NCBI GenBank assembly: GCA_024226555.1
Contig: JAAELO010000762.1
Location: forward strand, 1-64,000
Source of the DNA: Desulfobacterales bacterium
GTDB taxonomy: Bacteria > Desulfobacterota > Desulfobacteria > Desulfobacterales > JAAELO01
Reading direction: 5' to 3'
Length of the DNA: 64,000 nt
A program made the translations under genes and the position numbers. The stretch's first letter is position 1, and each line of letters begins with the position of its first letter. Under the pieces are notes generated by a model. That model searched no databases and was not told the DNA's origin. It saw only the letters and a list, made by a program, of their open reading frames with translations. Shown here in pieces: positions 54,495 to 62,513 of this stretch.

Positions 54495-55253
54495 TTACTT
54501 TGAATAGCGGTCGATAATATCCTGATATTTTCCTTCTTTTTTGAGCTCATCGAAAGCTGCTTGAAATCTTAGAATTAGTTTGTCAGGTGCCTGTTTATGA
54601 AATGCAAAATAGAAATCATCTGTTGGACCTAAATGGTATATTATTTCAAAATTTTGGGGATTTAATCCACTCTTTTTGATGATCCATATGCCAACAGCTT
54701 CACCATAAGCCCACATATCGACTCTGCCAATATTTAATTTTTTTGCATTTTGCTCTGGATAAGCCACTCTGTATAAATTTCTCTCGGGAATTCCTTTTTC
54801 AATCAAATATTGTTCAGAGATATCATCTCTAACCACCCCAATTTGATATCTCTTTAAATCTTTAATTGAATTAATTCTTATATTTTTGCTTTTTAGTGCA
54901 AATAATACAATTGGATTGGGAGAATAAGGGCCCACCCATTTAAATAATTTTTCTCTTTTCCTGGATCTTGTCATTGCAAAAAGACAAGTATTTGGTGTTG
55001 TCTGAACATAATAATATCCACGAGCCCAAGGATATAATTTAATATCACTTCGCAACAACTTTGATTTGAGTTTTTGTAACATTAATACCATTAAATCAAC
55101 GGAAATACCTTTTAATTTTCCATCTTCTTTAAAATTATAAGGGGGATAATCTTCAGTTATATATTTTATATCATCTATATTTTGGGCTAAAGTGATTGAA
55201 TGGAAAATCAAAAAGGAAACTATCAAAGCCAAAATTTGTTTTATTTTCATCAT
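54495..55253 (-). CDS. Periplasmic solute-binding protein, family 3 type (orphan)
   Basis: The 252-residue protein has a signal peptide (KQILALIVSFLIFHSITLAQ) and the family 3 fold in the same sub-family as 10008-10763: TEDYPPYNFKEDGKLKGISV, LYPWARGYYYVQTTPNTCLF, IRINSIKDLKRYQIGVVRDD for lobe 2, and RFQAAFDELKKEGKYQDII at the end. The ligand is probably an amino acid or similar. No transporter genes are next to it. AGGA precedes the tandem ATG codons. Confidence 0.77.
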   Translation of the reverse strand: MMKIKQILALIVSFLIFHSITLAQNIDDIKYITEDYPPYNFKEDGKLKGISVDLMVLMLQKLKSKLLRSDIKLYPWARGYYYVQTTPNTCLFAMTRSRKREKLFKWVGPYSPNPIVLFALKSKNIRINSIKDLKRYQIGVVRDDISEQYLIEKGIPERNLYRVAYPEQNAKKLNIGRVDMWAYGEAVGIWIIKKSGLNPQNFEIIYHLGPTDDFYFAFHKQAPDKLILRFQAAFDELKKEGKYQDIIDRYSK

Positions 55254-55362
55254 AGTTTCCTAAAAGTTGAAGTTAAATCATTAAAAAATAAGTATAGTTA
55301 TATTATACAGAAGTTATAAGAAATTTAGAATAAAATTATTCAAATGTCCCTGTTACAATAAC

Positions 55363-55818
55363 TTAAGGAACCACTTCAAAACCCTTTATGAGTGATATTG
55401 CTCCTGGAATCTGGTCAGCACTTATATTTCCAATGGCTGTAAAAGAAAGCCAGGAACCAAATACTCCTCCCATAAAAACAATTCCTATAAGCGATAAAGA
55501 GATCCCTGTAATAGAAAACCATGGCTTTTTCTCAAACAACAGATAACCAAGGTATGCAATAGCCGGGATTCCAAAAGGTATCGCTAAATAAATAATGAGA
55601 TGGGGTATAATAAAATCCATATTGGAGTTTGAGCTGAATAGCTCCATAAACCGCTCTGGAGATAGTGGTATATATATCCATTTTAGCCTTATTAAATCGA
55701 CCATAGAATACTCACCCATGTGATGTATTACAAATGAAACAATGAGTACCGCCGGAAATATAACTGAAGACAACACCCCTATCCTGTATAACATTTCAAT
55801 TGCTTTTTGATTATTCAT
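55363..55818 (-). CDS. Membrane protein, DUF4386-like, possibly truncated
   Basis: The 151-residue protein has three to four transmembrane segments (VLSSVIFPAVLIVSFVIHHM, IIPHLIIYLAIPFGIPAIAY, ITGISLSLIGIVFMGGVFG). Proteins of this sort are usually over 200 residues, and the frame ends in VVP-stop where a GGTTCCTTAAG resembling a family A end begins, so the 3' part may be lost. A GGAGGG site precedes the ATG. It lies downstream of a Crp/Fnr-type regulator on the same strand. Confidence 0.5.
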   Translation of the reverse strand: MNNQKAIEMLYRIGVLSSVIFPAVLIVSFVIHHMGEYSMVDLIRLKWIYIPLSPERFMELFSSNSNMDFIIPHLIIYLAIPFGIPAIAYLGYLLFEKKPWFSITGISLSLIGIVFMGGVFGSWLSFTAIGNISADQIPGAISLIKGFEVVP

Positions 55819-55843
55819 AAGTCCCTCCTGTTGGTTTTATTGA

Positions 55844-55892
55844 AGGGAACCTATAGTAACTGTTCTTTTGGCGAAATAATTGGAGGTTCCCT
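55844..55892. repeat. Family A repeat, short copy (A9)
   Basis: A 49-bp copy with ends AGGGAACCTATAGTAACTG and AATTGGAGGTTCCCT, and the interior TTCTTTTGGCGAAATA. It lies between the regulator and the membrane protein gene. Confidence 0.65.
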
Positions 55893-55974
55893 AAAACTGT
55901 TTAAAGATCTAAGGTGATTTGGCCTTTTCTTCAAATTAACAGGATGGGGTACTATTTCATTAACATATGTTAAT

Positions 55975-56562
55975 TCACTTTTTTTTTCTTATTCTACTAA
56001 GACTTACAGGCGAAATGCCCAGGTAAGAAGCAATATGAAAATGTTTAACTCTATCAACCATTCCGGGATAATCTTTTAAAAAGTGTCTATATCTCGTTTC
56101 CGCATCATCAAACAGGAATTGATATTCTCTTTTTTCTTTTTTGATATATTGTCGTTCTATTAGTTTTCTGGCAATTTTATTCAAGCTTAAGTTATCTTCA
56201 ATCAGATTATTAAATTTTTTGAAACTTGAGATAAGAGTTTCGGAGTTTTCCAGAGCTTCAATATAAAACTTTGATTCCTCTCCTGTAAGAATAGCTGAAT
56301 AGGAAATCAGTAAATCATTTTCAAGAGCAAAATACTTTGTATATTCCTTTCCATCATTATCGATATAAAAGTAACGAAATATTCCAGAAGAAACTATTCC
56401 AAACTGATCAGGATCTTCTCCAGCATTTATAAAGAATTCATTTTTCTTTACTGTGGACGGGTAAAAAATATTATCAATCACAGATAAATCGGATGAAGAA
56501 ATATTCGAAATACTTTGAAAAAAGGATGTGATTTTTTTAATTTTTCCTTCGGCTGAGATCAT
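55975..56562 (-). CDS. Crp/Fnr-family transcriptional regulator
   Basis: The 195-residue protein has a cyclic-nucleotide-binding beta-roll (VIDNIFYPSTVKKNEFFINA, GIVSSGIFRYFYIDNDGKEY, TKYFALENDLLIS) and a C-terminal winged helix (HFHIASYLGISPVSLSRIRK). There are no FNR-type cysteines. The type resembles small Bacteroidetes-like Crp regulators that control drug or stress response genes. AAGGATTGTT precedes the ATG. It probably regulates the downstream membrane protein gene. Confidence 0.85.
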   Translation of the reverse strand: MISAEGKIKKITSFFQSISNISSSDLSVIDNIFYPSTVKKNEFFINAGEDPDQFGIVSSGIFRYFYIDNDGKEYTKYFALENDLLISYSAILTGEESKFYIEALENSETLISSFKKFNNLIEDNLSLNKIARKLIERQYIKKEKREYQFLFDDAETRYRHFLKDYPGMVDRVKHFHIASYLGISPVSLSRIRKKK

Positions 56563-56641
56563 AACAATCCTTACTGTAGTTGGTAAAAGTAGCTGTTTTT
56601 TTAAACTCAGCCTTTATTAGTAATTTTTATTGCTCATCCAA

Positions 56642-56710
56642 CCCTCTAAAACCTGTCTTTTGACCGAACTACTGCGTTTTCAATAAAAATACTAGTTTAT
56701 AGAGGTTCCC
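56642..56710. repeat. Family A repeat, short copy (A10)
   Basis: ACCCTCTAAAACCTG to TTTATAGAGGTTCCC, 69 bp, with interior CTTTTGACCGAACTACTGCG as in A1. Its right end encodes the last residues (GTSIN) and stop of the minus-strand gene at 56692. Confidence 0.7.
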
Positions 56711-58302
56711 TTTATTAACTTTTTTATATTTTTTCTTATATCTTCTTCTGGTTCTTCATCAATAATACTTTCTAAAAAGGATTCTGTTTCAGAAGGCCAA
56801 TTATCTTTTCCCCATTCATATAAAGCCTGAAGGGACATATTTCTGTTTCGAACAACCGGGCTTTTAAATCCAGTTTTAATAAATTCAAAACCTTTACCGG
56901 GAAATTCTCTTAGTTCCTGAAGAATACAATCCAAACATGAGTGTAGATTAAACTCATCCCCAAAACCCATATCATCGGAAGGCCCTGTTGATAGTTCAGA
57001 AAGTGGTAAAACTTCTTTTGCAAAACTTAGAACTTCATCTATTTTACTATGATCAGCTTCAACCATAATATCATACCAACTACCCTGATCATGTGGCATT
57101 TTATTCAATTTTTTCCAGTAAACCCCCCAAACGTTAATATTCAGCAGTTTGGCAGCCCTTGTAATTTCCCAAAACAGAAGGTTCTCTTTATAATTTAATG
57201 AACCAAGGCTGGTTGAAACTATCAGTTTCCACCTCGGATTTTCAATTATTCTCTTTAAAGACGCTTCCATATCATTTCGTTCATAACGGTCCCACCCATT
57301 AATCTTAGCTCTGTCTTTCCAGCTATCTTCTTCCTGTATAAATTCCAGAATATCATGTGAATTTAAAAAATGTTGAATTGATGTTGCATGAGATTCAAGA
57401 TGCTCTATGTAATGAAAAATCAAATCTGCTGCATGTTCATAATCATCGATATCTTCAGCAGGGCCTCCTGCAATTAACGCCCTGATAATCTCACCTGCTG
57501 ATTCAATCATATTCAGGCTGATAACTGGCTTTGAAAGTACAAGGTGAAGATCTCCCGCAACAGCGCAGGAATACGCAAGATACTCGTACATTATTGAATT
57601 TTTATAGCCTTCAGTAATAAACCAGCTCTTAATTTCAGAACTCTTAGTATCTAAAAGTCGCTCTACTAAGTGTATTCGTCCCCAGCCATCAACTTTTTTT
57701 GCTATATCCCAAAGAATAGTTTCTGGTTCTGCAAGGGTATTGGAAAGAGCTGTGGCTGAAAAAAGCGTAAACTCTTCATGTTTACTTAATATAATAAGAT
57801 CCTCAAGGCTGAATACGTCTGACAGAAGTCCCATTAGTGAAATTCCAAACTTTAAAGGCCCTCTGTCAGGGCTCTTTAGTATGAGCCATCTTGCAAAATC
57901 ATACAGATAAGGTTGTTGTTCAGGATTCTTCTCTATTATCAATTCAAGTGATGAATCAAGAAAATCGAGCAGAGAATCCTCTTTTAACAAATTATACAGA
58001 TCAATTTTTTTTGATTTTTCTCCGGTTTTGGCTATTTCAACAATTAACTTAGCTACTTTTTCAGCTTCTTCTGTATTGCTTCCTGAACTATGGCGACCAA
58101 GTGCTCCATCCAAACCACCAGCAACCCACCTTAAATCTCCAGGCTTGAAAAAACGCTCATCATCAGGAAGCTTCTCTCCTGCAGGTTTTAACTTTCCTTT
58201 TGAATCGAGGTTCTTTTTGATGTGTGAATAGATTGATGGATAATATCTCCAGGGGATTTCCCTTTTCTCATCTTTTCTATTGAAGAGTGATATTACATTC
58301 AT
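56692..58302 (-). CDS. Large cytosolic protein of unknown function, HEAT-like helical C-terminus
   Basis: A 536-residue protein without signal or membrane segments. The N-terminus PWRYYPSIYSHIKKNLD and LRWVAGGLDGALGRHSSG resembles proteins sometimes mis-annotated as limonene hydroxylase; the rest is alpha-helical, ending SLQALYEWGKDNWPSET like HEAT repeats. Function unknown. The ATG is two bases beyond the upstream stop, so it is coupled to the zinc-finger membrane gene. The final residues come from a family A repeat. Confidence 0.6.
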   Translation of the reverse strand: MNVISLFNRKDEKREIPWRYYPSIYSHIKKNLDSKGKLKPAGEKLPDDERFFKPGDLRWVAGGLDGALGRHSSGSNTEEAEKVAKLIVEIAKTGEKSKKIDLYNLLKEDSLLDFLDSSLELIIEKNPEQQPYLYDFARWLILKSPDRGPLKFGISLMGLLSDVFSLEDLIILSKHEEFTLFSATALSNTLAEPETILWDIAKKVDGWGRIHLVERLLDTKSSEIKSWFITEGYKNSIMYEYLAYSCAVAGDLHLVLSKPVISLNMIESAGEIIRALIAGGPAEDIDDYEHAADLIFHYIEHLESHATSIQHFLNSHDILEFIQEEDSWKDRAKINGWDRYERNDMEASLKRIIENPRWKLIVSTSLGSLNYKENLLFWEITRAAKLLNINVWGVYWKKLNKMPHDQGSWYDIMVEADHSKIDEVLSFAKEVLPLSELSTGPSDDMGFGDEFNLHSCLDCILQELREFPGKGFEFIKTGFKSPVVRNRNMSLQALYEWGKDNWPSETESFLESIIDEEPEEDIRKNIKKLIKGTSIN

Positions 58303-58305
58303 ATT

Positions 58306-58671
58306 TTAGTCTTTATAAGTGGTTGTCATCTTTTTAATATTAATAGTGTGATAAACAAATATTACTATCCCAAAAACTGTAAATCCTGATCCAAGAATTA
58401 AGGATAAACTTTGATTTCGCTGATAACCAAAGTAAGCAAATACCAAACCCATAAAAATTGAAAAAAAAGGAACAATCAACCTTGCTTTTGGTTGAGAAGC
58501 ATACACCAACTTATTGTTATCAATTAAACTCTTGATAGCCTCAACTTCATCTCTATGGTTTTTACAAGAAAGTCCATGACCAAGATCTAAACAACACTCT
58601 TTACATAGTGCTCTTGAACAGTGCTTACAAATTCCTACAGCGTCTGTTTCTATGTGATTAAAACATTTCAT
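58306..58671 (-). CDS. B-box-type zinc-finger membrane protein
   Basis: The 121-residue protein opens with a B-box-like zinc finger (MKCFNHIETDAVGICKHC and CKECCLDLGHGLSCKNH), then has two transmembrane segments (LIVPFFSIFMGLVFAYFGY, LILGSGFTVFGIVIFVY). Similar short proteins are common in delta-type bacteria; function unknown. The ATG at 58671 with an AAAGGTGAAC site is preferred to the longer frame from 58776. It is coupled to the downstream large gene. Confidence 0.7.
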   Translation of the reverse strand: MKCFNHIETDAVGICKHCSRALCKECCLDLGHGLSCKNHRDEVEAIKSLIDNNKLVYASQPKARLIVPFFSIFMGLVFAYFGYQRNQSLSLILGSGFTVFGIVIFVYHTINIKKMTTTYKD

Positions 58672-58852
58672 GTGTTCACCTTTGGCGACATTAAAAAAGA
58701 TTAGTGCACATAATTTATAAGAGAAGTTTGGAGAGATCAAGTGTTTCGTTTTATTGAGTTGAGATACGAGCTGCAAAGTGCATTATTGTTGACCTTCTTT
58801 TTGAAATATAATAACTTGCTTATCCTTATAAATATTACATGGATTTAAATTA

Positions 58853-59440
58853 ATGAAACAATTTAAGCTTTTAATAATAATTATACTGTTTATGGCCTCT
58901 CCCCAAAATTCACTGGCTTTATCTGACTATTATCATAATAACAAAATGGTCAGGTTTAATTACTATATTGATAACGAAATTGTTTTACTATATAAGCTCG
59001 TTAACTGGTGGTATAGCTGTGATGTTGATTGCCAGTCCTTTTTATGCGGCAGAGAGATCAAATTAAACTTAATTGGACAAAACAAGTTAAGCGGTAACCT
59101 CTTTCTAACTACCGATTTTCCAGAACTTCAAATACAAATACCTGAATTAAAGAAAACCATAAAAAGCATAGATAAAAAAACTGATATTACATTTTATGAT
59201 ACTAAGATTAAAGTTAAAATTTCAAAACTACCGAAACAAACTATTAAGCATATAAAGAAAAATCTTTCTCAAATAGGCTTTATTATAAAAGGAAATATAT
59301 CAGGCATACTTAACAGCAAAGTCCTGTTAAGGAAAAACCTTAAAGCTGAAAAAAAGTGTAATAAAACCGGAGGTAAAACACTCGTTCATCTTATGGATTT
59401 TAAACGATCTAAAATTATAACATCATTTGAAATTATCTAA
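58853..59440 (+). CDS. Secreted protein of unknown function
   Basis: A 195-residue protein with a signal peptide (KLLIIIILFMASPQNSLA). The mature protein is lysine-rich with four cysteines (two in YSCDVDCQSFLC, near residues 57-64, and one near 176), so disulfides are likely. I do not recognise the family. There is no strong ribosome binding site in front of the ATG. It is divergent from the zinc-finger gene. Confidence 0.5.
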   Translation: MKQFKLLIIIILFMASPQNSLALSDYYHNNKMVRFNYYIDNEIVLLYKLVNWWYSCDVDCQSFLCGREIKLNLIGQNKLSGNLFLTTDFPELQIQIPELKKTIKSIDKKTDITFYDTKIKVKISKLPKQTIKHIKKNLSQIGFIIKGNISGILNSKVLLRKNLKAEKKCNKTGGKTLVHLMDFKRSKIITSFEII

Positions 59441-60488
59441 AATTGCCTTTCAGTGTCCCTGCAATTATTACCTGTTAAATTTGCGATGAAAATAAATTTC
59501 ATTTTTTTGAAGCTAATATCTATTTGTAAATATTACTCATATTGCAATCGAATTTCTTTTGATATTTACGATTATATAGATTTTACAAAATATATATAAA
59601 CATAAATAACCACCCTATTTTTCTATCAAAACAATTCCACCCGCACCTAATCGTCCGTAATTAGCAGCTAACAACTGATTTAAAAAGAAAACATTAAATT
59701 CAATTTAATTTCTCAATGGAATAATTTTTGAAATTTTACAAAAAATGAAAGTGAAATGAAAATTTATTAAAAATAATATTATTTTATCCTTGAATTAACA
59801 AAAGGGAAATTATAGACTTTTTAAAAAGTTAGTAAAAAACAGTTTTATTATAGAAACGAGCCGGAAAGAGGTGTGCGCCCCTAACCAGCTCTCACCAATT
59901 ACTCTTAACCACTATAAGGAAGAAAAGAGCTATGGCTATCCATTCTTTTATCGAGAAACAGAGGTTCCGTCAACGCCTCTTTCACTCACTGGATCAATTT
60001 TCACACCAAAAATTAAGCTTTAAATGGATTAAAACGCGTATAAATTGCTGCATTTGCATCTATTGTGCAGGATTTGCCCCTTTTATACTAAGATTTAATC
60101 CAGGATACGGTGTGAATTGAATCGGTAAAAAACCTAAAGAAACTTCATCGTTTTGCATGGAAAAAATTAGTTGAAGAATTTCTTCATACTAAACACTGGA
60201 TCTACGTTCAGACTCAATTAACCATCTGAGTTGAGAAGTTGTTAATAAAAAAAGACCTCTTCTTATCTATTATGCTCCAGTGAAAGACGAGTAAAAAATG
60301 TTTTTTTATTTTTTATGCAATGCTTTATCAAAGAATTTCTTCAGGGAACTGGTTCTGTATCCAAAACTCAGGTTATCTTCTTGAGGGGAGAAAGAGGCGT
60401 TTTATTAAAAAAGGAGTGGTCTGATTTTTTGCCACTCCTTCACTTCTTAAACTATACCGGTCAAGACCCAACCTGCTAACTGCTTTTG
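59441..60488. other. One-kilobase region with a structured leader and gene remnants
   Basis: No complete gene is supported. A locally GC-richer leader (59858-59900, GAGCCGG...GTGTGCGCCCC...CCAGCTC) precedes a 62-codon frame from ATG 59932 (IHSFIEKQRFRQRLFHSLDQ), with an AAGGAAGAAAAG site. A second frame continues with SVKNLKKLHRFAWKKLVEEF to LHTKHWIYVQTQLTI, ending at 60229. The codon use is unlike the neighbours, so this may be a decayed mobile or foreign gene. A hairpin, AAGGAGTGG / CCACTCCTT, follows at 60411-60440. Confidence 0.35.
60411..60440 (+). terminator. Stem-loop
   Basis: AAGGAGTGG and CCACTCCTT form a perfect 9-bp stem around a 12-nt loop containing TTTTTT. It lies between the remnant region and the convergent MORN gene. 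Confidence 0.45.
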
Positions 60489-61292
60489 CTAATCAACAGT
60501 CTCTTCTATTTTTTCAAACGTTTTGAATTTAAACGCAACAGGAGCATTATTTCTATTATATGACAAAGTATATTTATACTTCCCTTTTTCTGTATCCACA
60601 GTTCCTACTAAAAAGCCCAAAAAAAATGTTACTCTTGTTTTAAATATTCCTTTAAACTCAACTCCTTCTGAGTTTATATATATCCCTTCACCCAAAGGAA
60701 CACTTCCAGAATAATGATAATCTCGACTATTATCACGATCTGCTGGTACCATCCCAAACTTACCAATATATTTACTACCATCAGCCCATGATATTTTACC
60801 TGTTAATAAAATTAAATCTTTATATGAAAAAAAAGGATCATTGCTATTAGTGTATTCGCCATAACAGTCTACTATATCTGAAGTGAATTTGAATTTTCCA
60901 ACTGGTTTTCCCTCTCTCCACAAACCTGATAAAGTTCCATCTATAAATACAACTTTACCTTTCCCATGGAAACGACCTTCTTTCCATTGACCATAAAGAT
61001 CGTAGTATTCTTTTGAAAAGAAATTGTATACTTTTAGTTTTTTTCCTTCACCATGGTATAAATCATTTTTCCAATGACCTATATACATATACCCAAAATT
61101 AGATTTGTAAGAGCCTTTTCCATTTTTTTTTTCGTTTTTTAAATGGCCGATATAAATTCCAGATCTATCTCTTTTTATAGAAAATCCATCATGACAATCT
61201 CCTAAAATGCATTTTGAATTATCCTGTAATTCCATTGTCATGCAACTTGATAACAATAAAGTTATTACTACTAATAAATATTTTTTAAACAT
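60489..61292 (-). CDS. MORN-repeat lipoprotein
   Basis: A 267-residue protein with a lipoprotein signal (FKKYLLVVITLLLSSC). It contains at least four MORN repeats (YIGHLKNEKKNGKGSYKS, YIGHWKNDLYHGEGKKLK, YGQWKEGRFHGKGKVVF, GLWREGKPVGKFKF) and another after residue 170 (WADGSKYIGKFG). MORN repeats bind lipids or act as scaffolds. The ATG at 61292 overlaps the stop of the upstream lipoprotein gene by one base (TAATG), so the two genes form an operon. Confidence 0.8.
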   Translation of the reverse strand: MFKKYLLVVITLLLSSCMTMELQDNSKCILGDCHDGFSIKRDRSGIYIGHLKNEKKNGKGSYKSNFGYMYIGHWKNDLYHGEGKKLKVYNFFSKEYYDLYGQWKEGRFHGKGKVVFIDGTLSGLWREGKPVGKFKFTSDIVDCYGEYTNSNDPFFSYKDLILLTGKISWADGSKYIGKFGMVPADRDNSRDYHYSGSVPLGEGIYINSEGVEFKGIFKTRVTFFLGFLVGTVDTEKGKYKYTLSYNRNNAPVAFKFKTFEKIEETVD

Positions 61293-61993
61293 TATAAAAC
61301 CACCGTCCATTCAAATCCAGAGCCTGGAATATATTTAATTTTTGGTATTTTAATTGTTTCTTTTTTGTATTGAAAATCAGGTAGAATTATTTCAATTTTC
61401 TTATCAGGAAATACCAATTGATCGTAAATCAATTCTATTAACAAGATGTCTAAATCATTCAAATTATCTTTTTTGTAGTATTCACCTTTTTTACAATCAC
61501 ATTCTCTATCCTTACCAAGGAATGAATATTTATATCTCAAGGGGTAAGTACTATTTCCTTTTTCTTTTGATAACCCTACTTTACATAAATTTATAGACAA
61601 TTTATCTGGTTCTCTTGCAAATATCGCAACGGAAACAGTCACCCCTTCTTTTCCATTTAATAATTCACCTCGATAACCTCCCTTAATTAAACCAAATGTA
61701 GGAATTATGGAGAAAACATAAGGACCTATTGCCCACATTGATTTATAATGATTATCAATTCGAGCTTCAATAATAAGATCTTTTTTCTTTATTTGAAAAA
61801 CATTATTAATTGAGTATCCATATTTCCAACCACCTCTACCACTACCTTTCATAATAAAACCTGACTTAGAATTATTATTTTCAGGTATGCTGTAATAATC
61901 TTTAGCAAGCATGCCACAACCTGAAAAAATTGAGGTAATTATCAAAAAAAGTAACAATTGAACCAATTTATATCTTTTATTTAATTGTAACAT
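61292..61993 (-). CDS. Putative lipoprotein of unknown function
   Basis: A 233-residue protein with a lipoprotein signal (VQLLLFLIITSIFSGC, Cys26). The mature part has a glycine-rich patch (MKGSGRGGWKYGY) and a paired DRECDCKKGEY cysteine motif. The family is not recognised. It is first of a two-gene operon with the MORN lipoprotein, so they may form an envelope complex. Confidence 0.55.
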   Translation of the reverse strand: MLQLNKRYKLVQLLLFLIITSIFSGCGMLAKDYYSIPENNNSKSGFIMKGSGRGGWKYGYSINNVFQIKKKDLIIEARIDNHYKSMWAIGPYVFSIIPTFGLIKGGYRGELLNGKEGVTVSVAIFAREPDKLSINLCKVGLSKEKGNSTYPLRYKYSFLGKDRECDCKKGEYYKKDNLNDLDILLIELIYDQLVFPDKKIEIILPDFQYKKETIKIPKIKYIPGSGFEWTVVL

Positions 61994-62214
61994 TTTTTCC
62001 TTTCTAACTCCTTTTTAAACTTCTTATATTGTTTTTGAATAAATTAGCAACGACTATGCCACATTAGAAAGTAGTAGATTTTATCAGGGTTTATAAGATT
62101 ATAGCTTAAGTGCTTTACTTTGAATATACCATATATAGTATACTCAGTTTACATTTAATGTTAGTGGATTTTATGCAGATTTTTCTAACAGCCCATGTCA
62201 TGAATAAAAAAATT

Positions 62215-62290
62215 GAGTAAAAACCTCTGGATTCCTGATACCTGATTAAGAACAAGCTTTAATCAGGTTCTGGAATGACGACCAATTGTT
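62215..62290. repeat. Family D repeat
   Basis: CTGGATTCCTGATACCTGATTAA...TTTAATCAGGTTCTGGAATGACGACC forms a long palindrome with GATTCC/GGAATGAC ends, like the units near 36.0 kb. It lies in the 520-bp gap 61994-62513 with family C copy C4. Confidence 0.55.
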
Positions 62291-62377
62291 TCATATTCTA
62301 TATTTTCAAAATAGAACTTTTTTATGTAAGGGCTGTCTATCATTTAAGCCTAAAACAAGTTTGGGTAAATTTACTAT

Positions 62378-62503
62378 TGGCTAAGTAAAAAACTTCATTT
62401 GCAAGGCATTAACGTTCGGTCAGGCGCGAGGCGTACGTTTTGGGTACGTTGAGTGTCTGATCGGTTGTTATAACGCTGCAAATGGAGGAATTTTACGACG
62501 CCA
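62378..62503. repeat. Family C repeat (C4)
   Basis: A 126-bp copy from TGGCTAAGTAAAAAACTTC to GGAGGAATTTTACGACGCCA, with the core GTTCGGTCAGGC...GTACGTTGAGTGTCTGATCGG. Its outermost bases are inverted (TGGC/GCCA), and it ends ten bases before the hypE stop. Confidence 0.75.
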
Positions 62504-62513
62504 TTAAACAGAA

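Noticed and set aside
59858..59900. Group II intron 5' end or guanidine-III riboswitch
   Set aside because: GTGTGCGCCCC and CCGGAAAGAGGTG recall those motifs, but no domain V, no reverse transcriptase and no second half of the riboswitch are present.
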